Below are positions 1 through 8,466 of a stretch of 64,000 bases of DNA, in pieces. The stretch is from Saccharomyces uvarum. Its lineage: Eukaryota > Ascomycota > Saccharomycetes > Saccharomycetales > Saccharomycetaceae. Numbering within the stretch: the stretch's first letter is position 1; every line of letters begins with the position of its first letter. The notes beneath the pieces are model-generated. The model saw only the letters and a list, made by a program, of their open reading frames with translations, made no database searches and was not told where the DNA came from. Where the stretch lies: assembly GCA_947243795.1 (NCBI GenBank), contig OX365940.1, positions 372,001 through 436,000 on the forward strand. Reading direction: 5' to 3'. A program made the translations under genes and the position numbers.

Positions 1-2472
1 AGTATCGTGCTTTAAATCCTTCAAATAACGGCGGCTTAACATCTTTAAACACAGGGCTTCATAGGAGGGGTTACTAGTGGTCATCAGATCATTTACGCAC
101 CTATCGTATTGCTCTTTATCATTCTTGGGATCCATCGCTGAGCATATACTGGCCTTACCTTGTCCCTGCAGGGAACTTTTTAACCCAATCAATTTAGAAT
201 CAAATTGAGCAACACTACTTTCAATATCTCTTACACGGACTTCCAAAATCCTCATATCGTATTTTAATCTCGATGATAATGAATTTAATTCCTGCATCTC
301 ATGAAGAAGGAGCTGCTGCTTGTTGTCGATGTCTTCAAATCTTCCTTCAAAATTTTTTGTACCTTCTGAATACTTTTTATACAACTCCTGTAATTTCTTA
401 TACCTTTCGTTGAATTTTTCGTACTGAGCAACTGTTCCCTCTTTATCCAATTTGCCCATAAAGTTCTCATCCATTTCTTGTATGTGTTGTTGCACTTGAA
501 TATGATATTTCATTCGCAACAAATCTCTAGCTATTCGAACAACAGATGGGTCGAATGGTAAATCCCATTTTTCCACGACATTTTGAATTGTGGAAGAAGA
601 GTTGCATCTGTATAAACAAGATGACTTTTTCTTCACCACTGATAGGTCTTCGTAACAATTGTCGTGCGTCCAATCATTACAATAGGGAAATGAATTCCTG
701 CGGTAATATTCGCCTTGATACAACTTGTTAATCCCGAAATTGTAAACATATTTGGTGTTATCATAGTTCGGAAACATCGACGATACTGTTGCTGAAGAGG
801 GCATACCATCAATTCCAGCTACGCCCTCAGATGTATCGAGACTGGAAGAGCTCATCTTCTTTGAAGCATGCTTCTGGGCATATGCAATTTTTTCTAAGCG
901 CAGTTTTTCGAGCAGCAATTCTCTTTCTCTTATTTGCCTATCAGGACTTCCTCTTTGATAGTCAAATTTTAAGAATTCTTCATTAGATATATCGATACAA
1001 GTTTTTCTTGGTTGACCTTTACCTTTCCATAATATTCCCACGGAACCTCCGTGAATATTATGAACGAGTGTATCTAGATCTGTCGTGAGAATGTCGTGTG
1101 ACAAATTAATGGGATTGCCCTTCCCTATAATGTCTTGTATGGTTGATTTTACCATTTTTTTAAGTTTGAAAATGTCTTTGTTAGAAATCTTAGCCGTCAC
1201 TTCAAAAAGTTTTTCTAATGTTCTTTGGTTCAAACAAGCTCTTGAATTTCCTTTATTTAAGCCATGCTTTTTTTGGAAATTATAGACGCCTTGGAAAAAT
1301 CCTATTTCATCAAAAGGATCCTTGGAGGAAATGCAGTTTTCAATCATAAGTTTGAAATAACAACACAGGATCAAACTAATTAGACCAGCTACTGTCGTTG
1401 GACCGAGTGTGCATTCATTCTTTGGTTTTTCCGTTCCGAGATACAATTTCCCATAAATTTCCCACCATTCATCTATAGCTCGCTTGGTATCTTCGCATAA
1501 AAGACCATCTGTTTGATAATTTTTGTGTAAAAAATCGAAGTAACTTAATGAGATTTGAATTAGCGTTATCATTTCCACAACTGGAGACTTACCACTACTG
1601 ATACCATTCCGATGGTTGCCGAAAAACTTGTATTCATCTACAGACAGACGTGGCTGCTGCTGCTGTATCATTTGAGGATGTTGGGCTATAAAACTATTCG
1701 TAGGAATTTTGAACAATTGTGAAAACTTATCGAGTGACGCCATCGTCGGAGGACATAATAGATTTCCCGACCGTCCACCGCAATGCAGGTTTTTCAAATC
1801 AAAATTAACCTCGAAATCCTTCCAAATTGTCCTCAAGTCTCCGCATTCCACATGCAATAGGTTCAACCCAAAGGATACGCCCGATAAATTGGTAATAAAA
1901 AGAGTGCCTTTTGGCGTAAATTTTGGCCGAGCAAACTCCATCAACTCTTCGTAATACTGTTTAAATTTACCAGGCCACATGTGTGTTTCCTTTGGCAGGA
2001 CTACCCTGATTCCGGATATGGTATCTTGAGAGTTTCCTGTGTATGATGTGATTAATGTTGACAGATTTCTACATGCGACCCACTGTTCTACTATATAAAT
2101 TTCGAAGCCGTGTATGGCAATCTCTTCATAAGTCAGATCAGCATAGTTGGCCAAATCCAGCAAGAACAGAGCCCTAGAATCTGGGAAAATAAAGCTGTCT
2201 AGTGGCGGAAGCTGACCCGAGGTGTCATTTCTCGTAAGCCCAATGGTCTCTGAGTCGTCTGAGTAACCGTAATAGCCGCTGCCACTATAATTGGTCCCTT
2301 CATTGTCTACCTCGTCGTAGTAATCTGTACTTGCATCATCTGGACCGCGTTCCTTACTAAGGAAGTCATCATCAAGTACATCCCTTGGAGTGGAGATTTC
2401 GTCAAAATCTTGCATACTTTTTCCAAGCTGGCCAGCTGAGGTATCTGTATTAATAGCGTCCAACATGGCCAT
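1..2472 (-). CDS. STB2: Stb2, Sin3-binding protein (3' end outside window)
   Basis: The frame is open from an ATG at 2472 down to base 1, giving 824 codons with no stop at the edge. S. cerevisiae Stb2 is about 850 residues, so only a short C-terminus is missing. I translated the first 180 or so residues and spot-checked the middle and end. The N-terminus is acidic and Ser/Asp-rich (DEISTPRDVLDDDF), followed by a more hydrophobic, globular-looking part (FIFPDSRALFLLDLANYADL). Stb2 and its paralog Stb6 were found as binders of the Sin3 corepressor; their biochemical role is poorly known. The start could also be the Met two codons downstream (2466). The gene is divergent from STV1. The identity rests on gene order and remembered sequence. 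Confidence 0.85.
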   Translation of the reverse strand, partial: MAMLDAINTDTSAGQLGKSMQDFDEISTPRDVLDDDFLSKERGPDDASTDYYDEVDNEGTNYSGSGYYGYSDDSETIGLTRNDTSGQLPPLDSFIFPDSRALFLLDLANYADLTYEEIAIHGFEIYIVEQWVACRNLSTLITSYTGNSQDTISGIRVVLPKETHMWPGKFKQYYEELMEFARPKFTPKGTLFITNLSGVSFGLNLLHVECGDLRTIWKDFEVNFDLKNLHCGGRSGNLLCPPTMASLDKFSQLFKIPTNSFIAQHPQMIQQQQPRLSVDEYKFFGNHRNGISSGKSPVVEMITLIQISLSYFDFLHKNYQTDGLLCEDTKRAIDEWWEIYGKLYLGTEKPKNECTLGPTTVAGLISLILCCYFKLMIENCISSKDPFDEIGFFQGVYNFQKKHGLNKGNSRACLNQRTLEKLFEVTAKISNKDIFKLKKMVKSTIQDIIGKGNPINLSHDILTTDLDTLVHNIHGGSVGILWKGKGQPRKTCIDISNEEFLKFDYQRGSPDRQIRERELLLEKLRLEKIAYAQKHASKKMSSSSLDTSEGVAGIDGMPSSATVSSMFPNYDNTKYVYNFGINKLYQGEYYRRNSFPYCNDWTHDNCYEDLSVVKKKSSCLYRCNSSSTIQNVVEKWDLPFDPSVVRIARDLLRMKYHIQVQQHIQEMDENFMGKLDKEGTVAQYEKFNERYKKLQELYKKYSEGTKNFEGRFEDIDNKQQLLLHEMQELNSLSSRLKYDMRILEVRVRDIESSVAQFDSKLIGLKSSLQGQGKASICSAMDPKNDKEQYDRCVNDLMTTSNPSYEALCLKMLSRRYLKDLKHDT

Positions 2473-2908
2473 GCATAACCTGTAATGAATTTCGAATACC
2501 TGATTGCCCTTCTTGTAGGGTCCAATCCACCATGTCCCTTAAAAGCCACTTTGAATCACTTTGACCCTTTAGATTCCCCGCAGTGCGGGTAGCGGGCTTT
2601 ATTTTTGTTTCCTAAATAGAGGTGTTATTTTTTCCATTTCTGTTCATGTAGTCAATTGCATAGGTGACTGGGAAAGAGCGTTGAACCAAGGAAGTGATTG
2701 GAATAGACACGGTGTTTAAACTGAAGGAAAGGTAGCATACTCACTCTTTTTTATTTTATTTTTGGTTGCAGATTTTTTGCCACTTTTTTGATTTTGCTTG
2801 CAGACAACAGCTTCGTACGTGACCTCGAGATTACATATTAAGGTACTTCATAAGCTAAAAGAGGAGGCGTTTTATTTCTTTGGATTTCCTCGAATTATAT
2901 GAATAGTT
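2473..2908. promoter_or_regulatory. Divergent promoter between STB2 and STV1
   Basis: This 436-base spacer holds no gene. It contains a GC-rich near-palindrome, CCCGC-AGT-GCGGG at 2577-2589, followed by another GCGGG, and T-rich stretches near 2750-2800 typical of yeast promoters. An upstream ATG at 2899 lies out of frame with STV1. I recognise no specific factor site with confidence. Confidence 0.5.
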
Positions 2909-3042
2909 ATGAACCAAGAAGAAGCTATATTCCGCTCAGCGGACATGACATATGTCCAGCTGTACATACCGTTGGAAGTTATCAGAGAGGTGACTTTCTT
3001 ATTAGGGAAAATGGGTGTCTTTATGGTAATGGACCTAAATAA
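2899..3042 (+). promoter_or_regulatory. Out-of-frame upstream ATG overlapping the STV1 start
   Basis: An ATG at 2899 opens a 47-codon frame that stops at 3040-3042, after the STV1 start at 2909. Its context is weak (T at -3), whereas the STV1 ATG has G at -3. If it lies inside the transcript, STV1 translation needs leaky scanning. Whether it is transcribed is unknown. Confidence 0.35.
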
Positions 3043-5590
3043 AGATTTGACAGCATTTCAAAGGGGTTATGTTAACCAGTTGAGGCGGTTCGATGAAGTG
3101 GATAGAATGGTGAGTTTCTTGAATGAAGTAGTAGAGAAGCACGCCGCGGAGACTTGGAAGTATATTTTACACATTGATGATGAAGGAAACGACATCAATC
3201 AGCCCGACATGCTGGAACTTATCAACACTATGGAACTACAGTCTTTGGAGAGCGTTCATGACATGATGAAGGAAATCACCGATTGTGAATCTCGTGCAAG
3301 ACAATTAGACGAGTCCTTAGATAATCTTCGGATCAAACTAAGCGATCTTTTAGAACAAAGACAGGTAATATTCGAATGCTCAAGATTTGTTGAAGTTAAC
3401 CCAGGGATTGCTGGAAGAGCCAGGAATCCCGAAATCGAACGAGAAGAAATGGACGTGAATGACTTCAGGCTGAATCCGGATGATGTTAGCGAAACATTGA
3501 GCGATACTTTTTCTTTTGATGACGGAAGTTCAGAGAACTTAAATTCCTCGAGGAATAATATTATTGGGAACCGATCAACCGAAGATCTAAGCTTTTTAGA
3601 GCAAGGATACCAGCATAGATATATGATAACAGGCTCCATCAGAAGGACTAAAGTAGACGTATTAAACAGAATACTGTGGAGGTTATTACGTGGTAATTTA
3701 ATTTTTCAAAATTTCCCAATAGAGGAGCCATTGTCGGAAGGTAAAGAAAAGGTAGAGAAGGACTGCTTCATTGTTTTCACTCATGGTGAAACACTGCTGA
3801 AGAAGGTTAAACGTGTTATAGATTCTTTGAATGGTAAAATTGTTTCTATGAATACACGTTCCGGTGAATTAATCGAAACTTTAAACCACAAAATCGATGA
3901 TCTACAAAGAATTGTTGATACAACAGAACAAACTTTACACACAGAACTGCTTGTCATTCATGACCAATTGCCCACATGGTCCGCCATGATGAAAAGAGAA
4001 AAATATGTTTATACCACGTTGAACAAATTTCAACAAGAATCTCAAGGTCTAATAGCCGAAGGCTGGGTACCTTCTACGGATTTAGTTCATTTACAAAACT
4101 CATTAAAGGATTACATCGAAACATTGGGTTCTGAATATAGTACTGTCTTCAATGTGATCATAACCAATAAACTACCGCCAACATATCACAGAACAAATAA
4201 ATTCACTCAGGCGTTCCAATCGATCGTCGATGCATATGGTATTGCTACGTATAAAGAAATCAATCCCGGTTTAGCCACTGTGGTTACTTTCCCCTTCATG
4301 TTTGCCATCATGTTTGGTGATTTGGGACATGGTCTGATTTTATTTTTGATTGCGTTGTTTTTAGTGCTAAATGAACGTAAATTCGGAGCGATGCGCAGGG
4401 ATGAGATTTTTGACATGGCATACACTGGTAGATATGTTTTGTTGTTAATGGGTGCATTTTCTGTATATACAGGGCTATTGTACAATGATATTTTTTCCAA
4501 GTCAATGACGTTATTCAAATCTGGTTGGCAATGGCCCCACACCTTTAGGAAAGGTGAGTCTATTGAGGCGAAAAAAATCGGAGTTTATCCATTAGGATTA
4601 GACTATGCATGGCACGGTACAGATAATGGACTACTTTTTTCTAACTCTTATAAGATGAAACTGTCAATTTTAATGGGATATGCGCATATGACGTATTCCT
4701 TTATGTTTTCTTACATCAACTACAAAGCAAAAAATTCTAAAGTGGACATAATTGGTAACTTCATCCCTGGATTAGTATTTATGCAGTCGATATTTGGTTA
4801 TTTGTCATGGGCCATTGTGTATAAATGGTCCAAGGATTGGATCAAGGATGAAAAGCCTGCTCCAGGTCTACTGAATATGCTAATCAATATGTTTTTGGCA
4901 CCAGGAACAATTGATGATCAATTATTTCCCGGACAAGCGAAGTTGCAGGTTGTGCTATTGCTTGCGGCACTGGTTTGTGTCCCGTGGTTGTTGTTATATA
5001 AACCATTAACGTTAAAAAGATTGAACAAGAACGGTGGTGGTGGTATGCCTCACGGGTACCAAAGTGTGGATAATATCGAACATGATGAACATTTGGCTCA
5101 ACAACGGCATTCAGCAGAAGGATTTGAAGGAATGGTCATCAGTGATATCAACAGTGTCGTGGACGGCACTAACGAGAACGTTGGCGGTGATGAACATGGT
5201 TCTAGTGGGGCGTTCGATTTTGGCGACGTCATGATTCATCAAGTGATTCATACCATCGAGTTCTGTTTAAACTGTATCTCGCATACAGCTTCATATCTGC
5301 GTCTTTGGGCGTTATCACTGGCACACGCACAATTGTCCAGTGTGTTGTGGGACATGACCATATCAAACGCGTTCAGCTCTAAGGATTCAGGATCACCTTT
5401 AGCGGTGATGAAGGTAGTTTTCCTGTTTGGTATGTGGTTTGTCTTAACCATATGTATCTTGGTCTTCATGGAAGGTACCTCCGCAATGTTGCATGCATTA
5501 CGTTTACATTGGGTGGAGGCCATGTCCAAATTTTTCGAAGGTGAAGGGTACGCATACGAACCATTTTCATTCGATACTATAATCGAGTAA
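2909..5590 (+). CDS. STV1: V-ATPase Vo subunit a, Golgi/endosome isoform
   Basis: The protein has 893 residues (S. cerevisiae Stv1 is about 890). It is the large membrane subunit of the vacuolar-type proton pump; the Stv1 isoform directs the pump to Golgi and endosomes, while its paralog Vph1 serves the vacuole. Roughly residues 1-450 form the cytoplasmic half. From about 450 on there are hydrophobic segments (VVTFPFMFAIMFGDLGHG and others), consistent with the family's eight membrane helices. The proton-path arginine is present at residue 798 in SYLRLWALSLAHAQ. The linker at about 190-230, rich in Asp, Ser and Glu, is the most diverged part. The start is the ATG with G at -3; an earlier ATG 10 bases upstream is in another frame. 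It runs towards BUB2, tail to tail, 140 bases apart. Confidence 0.97.
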   Translation: MNQEEAIFRSADMTYVQLYIPLEVIREVTFLLGKMGVFMVMDLNKDLTAFQRGYVNQLRRFDEVDRMVSFLNEVVEKHAAETWKYILHIDDEGNDINQPDMLELINTMELQSLESVHDMMKEITDCESRARQLDESLDNLRIKLSDLLEQRQVIFECSRFVEVNPGIAGRARNPEIEREEMDVNDFRLNPDDVSETLSDTFSFDDGSSENLNSSRNNIIGNRSTEDLSFLEQGYQHRYMITGSIRRTKVDVLNRILWRLLRGNLIFQNFPIEEPLSEGKEKVEKDCFIVFTHGETLLKKVKRVIDSLNGKIVSMNTRSGELIETLNHKIDDLQRIVDTTEQTLHTELLVIHDQLPTWSAMMKREKYVYTTLNKFQQESQGLIAEGWVPSTDLVHLQNSLKDYIETLGSEYSTVFNVIITNKLPPTYHRTNKFTQAFQSIVDAYGIATYKEINPGLATVVTFPFMFAIMFGDLGHGLILFLIALFLVLNERKFGAMRRDEIFDMAYTGRYVLLLMGAFSVYTGLLYNDIFSKSMTLFKSGWQWPHTFRKGESIEAKKIGVYPLGLDYAWHGTDNGLLFSNSYKMKLSILMGYAHMTYSFMFSYINYKAKNSKVDIIGNFIPGLVFMQSIFGYLSWAIVYKWSKDWIKDEKPAPGLLNMLINMFLAPGTIDDQLFPGQAKLQVVLLLAALVCVPWLLLYKPLTLKRLNKNGGGGMPHGYQSVDNIEHDEHLAQQRHSAEGFEGMVISDINSVVDGTNENVGGDEHGSSGAFDFGDVMIHQVIHTIEFCLNCISHTASYLRLWALSLAHAQLSSVLWDMTISNAFSSKDSGSPLAVMKVVFLFGMWFVLTICILVFMEGTSAMLHALRLHWVEAMSKFFEGEGYAYEPFSFDTIIE

Positions 5591-5639
5591 GTAACTGTAA
5601 ATTTCAGAATTTGTTTTTCTCGCTTTTTTGTCTTTCTTT

Positions 5640-5682
5640 ACACACACACTCACACACACTTATATATATATGTATATGTATA
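5640..5682. repeat. CA and TA/TG simple repeats at the STV1-BUB2 3' ends
   Basis: Short CA repeats run into alternating TATATATATATGTATATGTATA between the two convergent genes. TA/TG tracts of this kind are typical yeast 3'-end efficiency elements and may serve both transcripts. Confidence 0.6.
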
Positions 5683-5730
5683 GACTTTTTGTATAATCTA
5701 ACGATAAAGATAGCATTTATTCAGGGCATC

Positions 5731-6672
5731 CTAAGGTATATATATGTCCGGGTCAGTTAAATGGTCCACCAGCAGATCGTAAATCTGAGCCGGGATCTTA
5801 GCGATAAACCCCACTCCCAATCGAATGATCTCGTCGGCATCGAAATCCGGGAACTGTCGTAGTAAGTTAACGGGAGAGTCCGACCTAAAGACCTTGGATC
5901 TCATTTTCACCAAGAACGCTACAACGAACAGGATATTCATATGGAACCCGTACGCAAACATGAAATCCCAGAGTTTAATGACCTGGTCCAGCGGTTTATT
6001 GCAACTCGAAAGCGTGAGTATGGAGGGCATGCCGTAAATCTCGGCGGTTAGTAAGTTGTCCGACAGGAATTTGCTCAGTTTCGGGTCAATGATCCTGAGG
6101 GAAATGTCAAGTAGCTTAGCGCCATTCTGGGCGCCGTTTAAGTTCTTGGTCAAGTAGGTCGGTATTATTTCGTAACACAGTTTGGAGAACAGCTGGTATG
6201 CCATTGGCTCGGACGGGCACGAATAGAGTATGGGGGCCAGCAAAACGTTCATGCCCTGCACGTAGGTGCTCACCGGGATGCGGTTAGTCTTGGAAGAGGC
6301 CTCACCGAACCGCGCCTTCCGCCTTCTTTGCTGGGTCTGCCACGCAAAGCACGATAGGCAGCGTATTAGAGCGTCTTCCGAGACTCTATTTCTGAAATTC
6401 GGGTCAGTTTGAAAAGTCCTGGAAGTGTCGTTCTTGATTTTCTGGTATATGGTCGTGGAGGGCGGGCCCAGCTTTAAGAGCGCAAGGTACCGCTGCGTCG
6501 ACGTCTCCATGGACGTTTGGGAGAGCACCGTCCACACGTAGCATCGCGTACGCTGCTGCTGTTTATCCTCGGATATGGGGAGCCCTTCGCTTAGTATGAG
6601 GTAGCGGAGCTGAGACAGCGAGGAATGTAGCAGCAGGGGCGGGTTCGATATGATATCTTCAATTGATGTCAT
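5731..6672 (-). CDS. BUB2: Bub2, GAP subunit of the spindle position checkpoint
   Basis: This 313-residue protein has a TBC (Rab-GAP-like) domain over nearly its full length. With Bfa1 it forms the GTPase-activating complex that holds Tem1 inactive at the spindle pole body until the spindle is correctly placed. The two catalytic fingers are visible: the arginine in IKNDTSR (R85) and the glutamine in YVQGMN (Q139). S. cerevisiae Bub2 is 306 residues with its glutamine at 132. The seven extra residues sit just before the Q-finger strand (EASSKTN, about 124-130), where I remember S. cerevisiae having RFGRIPVS directly. It is convergent with STV1 and has the same orientation as AAC1. Confidence 0.96.
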   Translation of the reverse strand: MTSIEDIISNPPLLLHSSLSQLRYLILSEGLPISEDKQQQRTRCYVWTVLSQTSMETSTQRYLALLKLGPPSTTIYQKIKNDTSRTFQTDPNFRNRVSEDALIRCLSCFAWQTQQRRRKARFGEASSKTNRIPVSTYVQGMNVLLAPILYSCPSEPMAYQLFSKLCYEIIPTYLTKNLNGAQNGAKLLDISLRIIDPKLSKFLSDNLLTAEIYGMPSILTLSSCNKPLDQVIKLWDFMFAYGFHMNILFVVAFLVKMRSKVFRSDSPVNLLRQFPDFDADEIIRLGVGFIAKIPAQIYDLLVDHLTDPDIYIP

Positions 6673-6899
6673 GCGGCGAGTTCCGGTCCGGTCCGGCTGT
6701 ACGCTGTTGTTCGCAATACTATATATATTTTCATTGTTTAGTTTTACCTAAAAACGCTTCTATTTTTCCCACTTCTACGCGACGAAGCGGCAGAAAGCTT
6801 CAAAACATTATAACATTAAGAGAGAGGTATGTAGCAAGAAAGAATATGAATATATATTTGGATTTAGATAGATAGCAAGAATATGTGGAAATTAGAATT

Positions 6900-7850
6900 T
6901 CACTTGAATTTTTTGCCGAACATTACCAGCTGCAACTGGTCATACAGCGAGATGACACCGGCGGCAGCCACGCCTCTGAATATGTTGGCGCCGCAACCCT
7001 TGAACAGCGAGTAGACGCCCTCTTGCTGAACGATCTTCCTCATGCAGTCCATGGCGCCGTCGTACTTGACGGCCTGCCCCGAGGTCATCATCATTCTTCG
7101 CCTCACAGTGTCCAGAGGATACGACGCAGTGGAAGCGCCCACGGTGATGACCCAACCAAGCAGGAATGAGGCCAAGAAAGACCCCTCCAGAGCGCCCGTC
7201 AACAGCACAGGCTTGAAGGAGTCGTACAGGCCGAAGTACAGACCGCGGTACACAACAATGCCGAACACAGAGGGCAGGAACCCGCGGTACAGACCCAACA
7301 CACCGTCCGTCTTTAGCGTCTTCTTATACACGTCCAACAGCCCACTGAACTGTCTTTGCGAGGTGGCCGATTTCGACTTCGACTTCGACTTCGACCCCCT
7401 CGCATCCGCAGCGAGCCTTGTCCTAGCATAGTCCAGCGAGTACACAAACATCAGCGACAGGCCGCCCGCAGCCCCGCCTGAAAACAGGTTACCGGCAAAC
7501 CACTTGGCGTACCCATCCCGGTCCCTGTCATAACTCAACAGCGACTTGATCTTGTCTTTGAAGGCGAAATTCAGCGCCTGTGTGGGGAAGTACCGAAGCA
7601 CATTGGCCGTGTTACCCCTCCAGAACGACAGAATGCCCTCGTGTGCGGCAGTCCTCTTAAAGCAATCCGCGATGCCCAAGTACCGCGAGTCCAGCGACCC
7701 CTGCTTCAGCATCTCCTCCTGGTTCTGCATCAACAGCTTTACCCGTTCGATGGGGGCAGCACCCGTCTTCGCGATGGCAGCAGAAACGCCGCCCATGAGG
7801 AAGTCCACGCCGAAGTGCGACTTCTGAGTCTGCGGTTCCGTTTGAGACAT
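6900..7850 (-). CDS. AAC1: Mitochondrial ADP/ATP carrier Aac1
   Basis: The protein has 316 residues and belongs to the mitochondrial carrier family, which exchanges cytosolic ADP for matrix ATP across the inner membrane. Three carrier repeats are visible with their Px(D/E)xx(K/R) motifs (PIERVK, SLDYAR and PLDTVR), and the ADP/ATP-carrier signature RRRMMM is intact in the third. S. cerevisiae Aac1 is 309 residues. The extra length is a Lys-Ser repeat ([10 protein letters not shown]) in the matrix loop of the second carrier repeat, encoded by four tandem TTCGAC units on the plus strand (7372-7395). AAC1 is the minor paralog of AAC2/PET9 and AAC3. It is divergent from FET3 across 616 bases. Confidence 0.97.
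   Translation of the reverse strand: MSQTEPQTQKSHFGVDFLMGGVSAAIAKTGAAPIERVKLLMQNQEEMLKQGSLDSRYLGIADCFKRTAAHEGILSFWRGNTANVLRYFPTQALNFAFKDKIKSLLSYDRDRDGYAKWFAGNLFSGGAAGGLSLMFVYSLDYARTRLAADARGSKSKSKSKSATSQRQFSGLLDVYKKTLKTDGVLGLYRGFLPSVFGIVVYRGLYFGLYDSFKPVLLTGALEGSFLASFLLGWVITVGASTASYPLDTVRRRMMMTSGQAVKYDGAMDCMRKIVQQEGVYSLFKGCGANIFRGVAAAGVISLYDQLQLVMFGKKFK
7372..7395. repeat. Hexanucleotide repeat (TTCGAC)x4 inside AAC1
   Basis: Four exact copies of TTCGAC read as Lys-Ser repeats on the minus strand. Because the unit is six bases, copy-number change keeps the AAC1 frame, which can explain the longer protein. Confidence 0.9.
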
Positions 7851-8175
7851 TACTGCTGTAAATTATTTGCAAAAGAGAACCAAATACGAAAATTTGCTAC
7901 TGCCTTCCTTGCGATAATGCCTTGGCTTGCCTGTACCACTCGCAATCATAAATATCTTACCGTCGCAGAACCCACTAGACTACGTCCCTACGAAAAGAAA
8001 AAGCCTTTTCCGCCCGAAAAAATAAACTTCCTTTTCCGGGTGCGAGTCAGCCCGTCCGGCCTGGGGTTATTGAGTCCCTCCCTACGCTGCACTGAGTCGC
8101 CGATAAAGACCCTCCGCCCAGAGCTAGGCAAGGCTGACCCAGGCAGGCCCAACAGGCAAGGAAGCCTTGCAAAAG

Positions 8176-8183
8176 TGCACCCG
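8176..8183 (+). promoter_or_regulatory. Aft1 iron-response site upstream of FET3
   Basis: TGCACCCG matches the Aft1/Aft2 consensus YRCACCCR. It lies about 290 bases before the FET3 ATG, close to the position of the functional site known in S. cerevisiae. It predicts induction of FET3 under iron limitation. Confidence 0.8.
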
Positions 8184-8278
8184 TTTGGAGGTGCTCTTGT
8201 TTCCGCCAGTGGCGACAGCAAATGGATGCACCTATACGGTCGATCCTTGGAGATAGCGTGCCAAGGTGTGTGCATGTA

Positions 8279-8350
8279 GTGTGTGAGAGAGAGAGCGAGA
8301 GCGAGAGAGAGTCTGTATGTGTATGTGTGTGTGTATATATATATATATAA
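8279..8350. repeat. GA, GT and TA dinucleotide tracts before FET3
   Basis: GA-rich repeats (about 8284-8311) are followed by TG/GT repeats and then a pure TA run. The TA part may be the TATA element; the alternating GT part could adopt unusual DNA structure. Such tracts change length quickly between strains. Confidence 0.85.
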
Positions 8351-8466
8351 GTAGACCGCGATGGCTTGCCCTGGCCAGTCTTGTTGCAGGCGATGAGCTA
8401 CTGGAGAAAGAAAGAAAACTTCAATATTACGAACGGCCCGCAAACCAGCAGCAAACACAGTACTCG

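Larger units (their letters stand above)
7851..8466. promoter_or_regulatory. Divergent promoter between AAC1 and FET3
   Basis: This is a 616-base spacer, GC-rich on the FET3 side. It holds an Aft1-type site (8176-8183), a weaker TGCACCTA at about 8226-8233, GA and GT repeats and a long TA tract near 8336-8350 that can act as the FET3 TATA element. A minus-strand open frame (7988-8458) here corresponds to a dubious annotation in S. cerevisiae and I do not call it a gene. Confidence 0.6.

Noticed and set aside
7988-8458. 156-codon minus-strand open frame in the AAC1-FET3 spacer
   Set aside because: It overlaps the FET3 control region and its protein looks like random translation of GC-rich and repeat DNA; the matching S. 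cerevisiae annotation is dubious.
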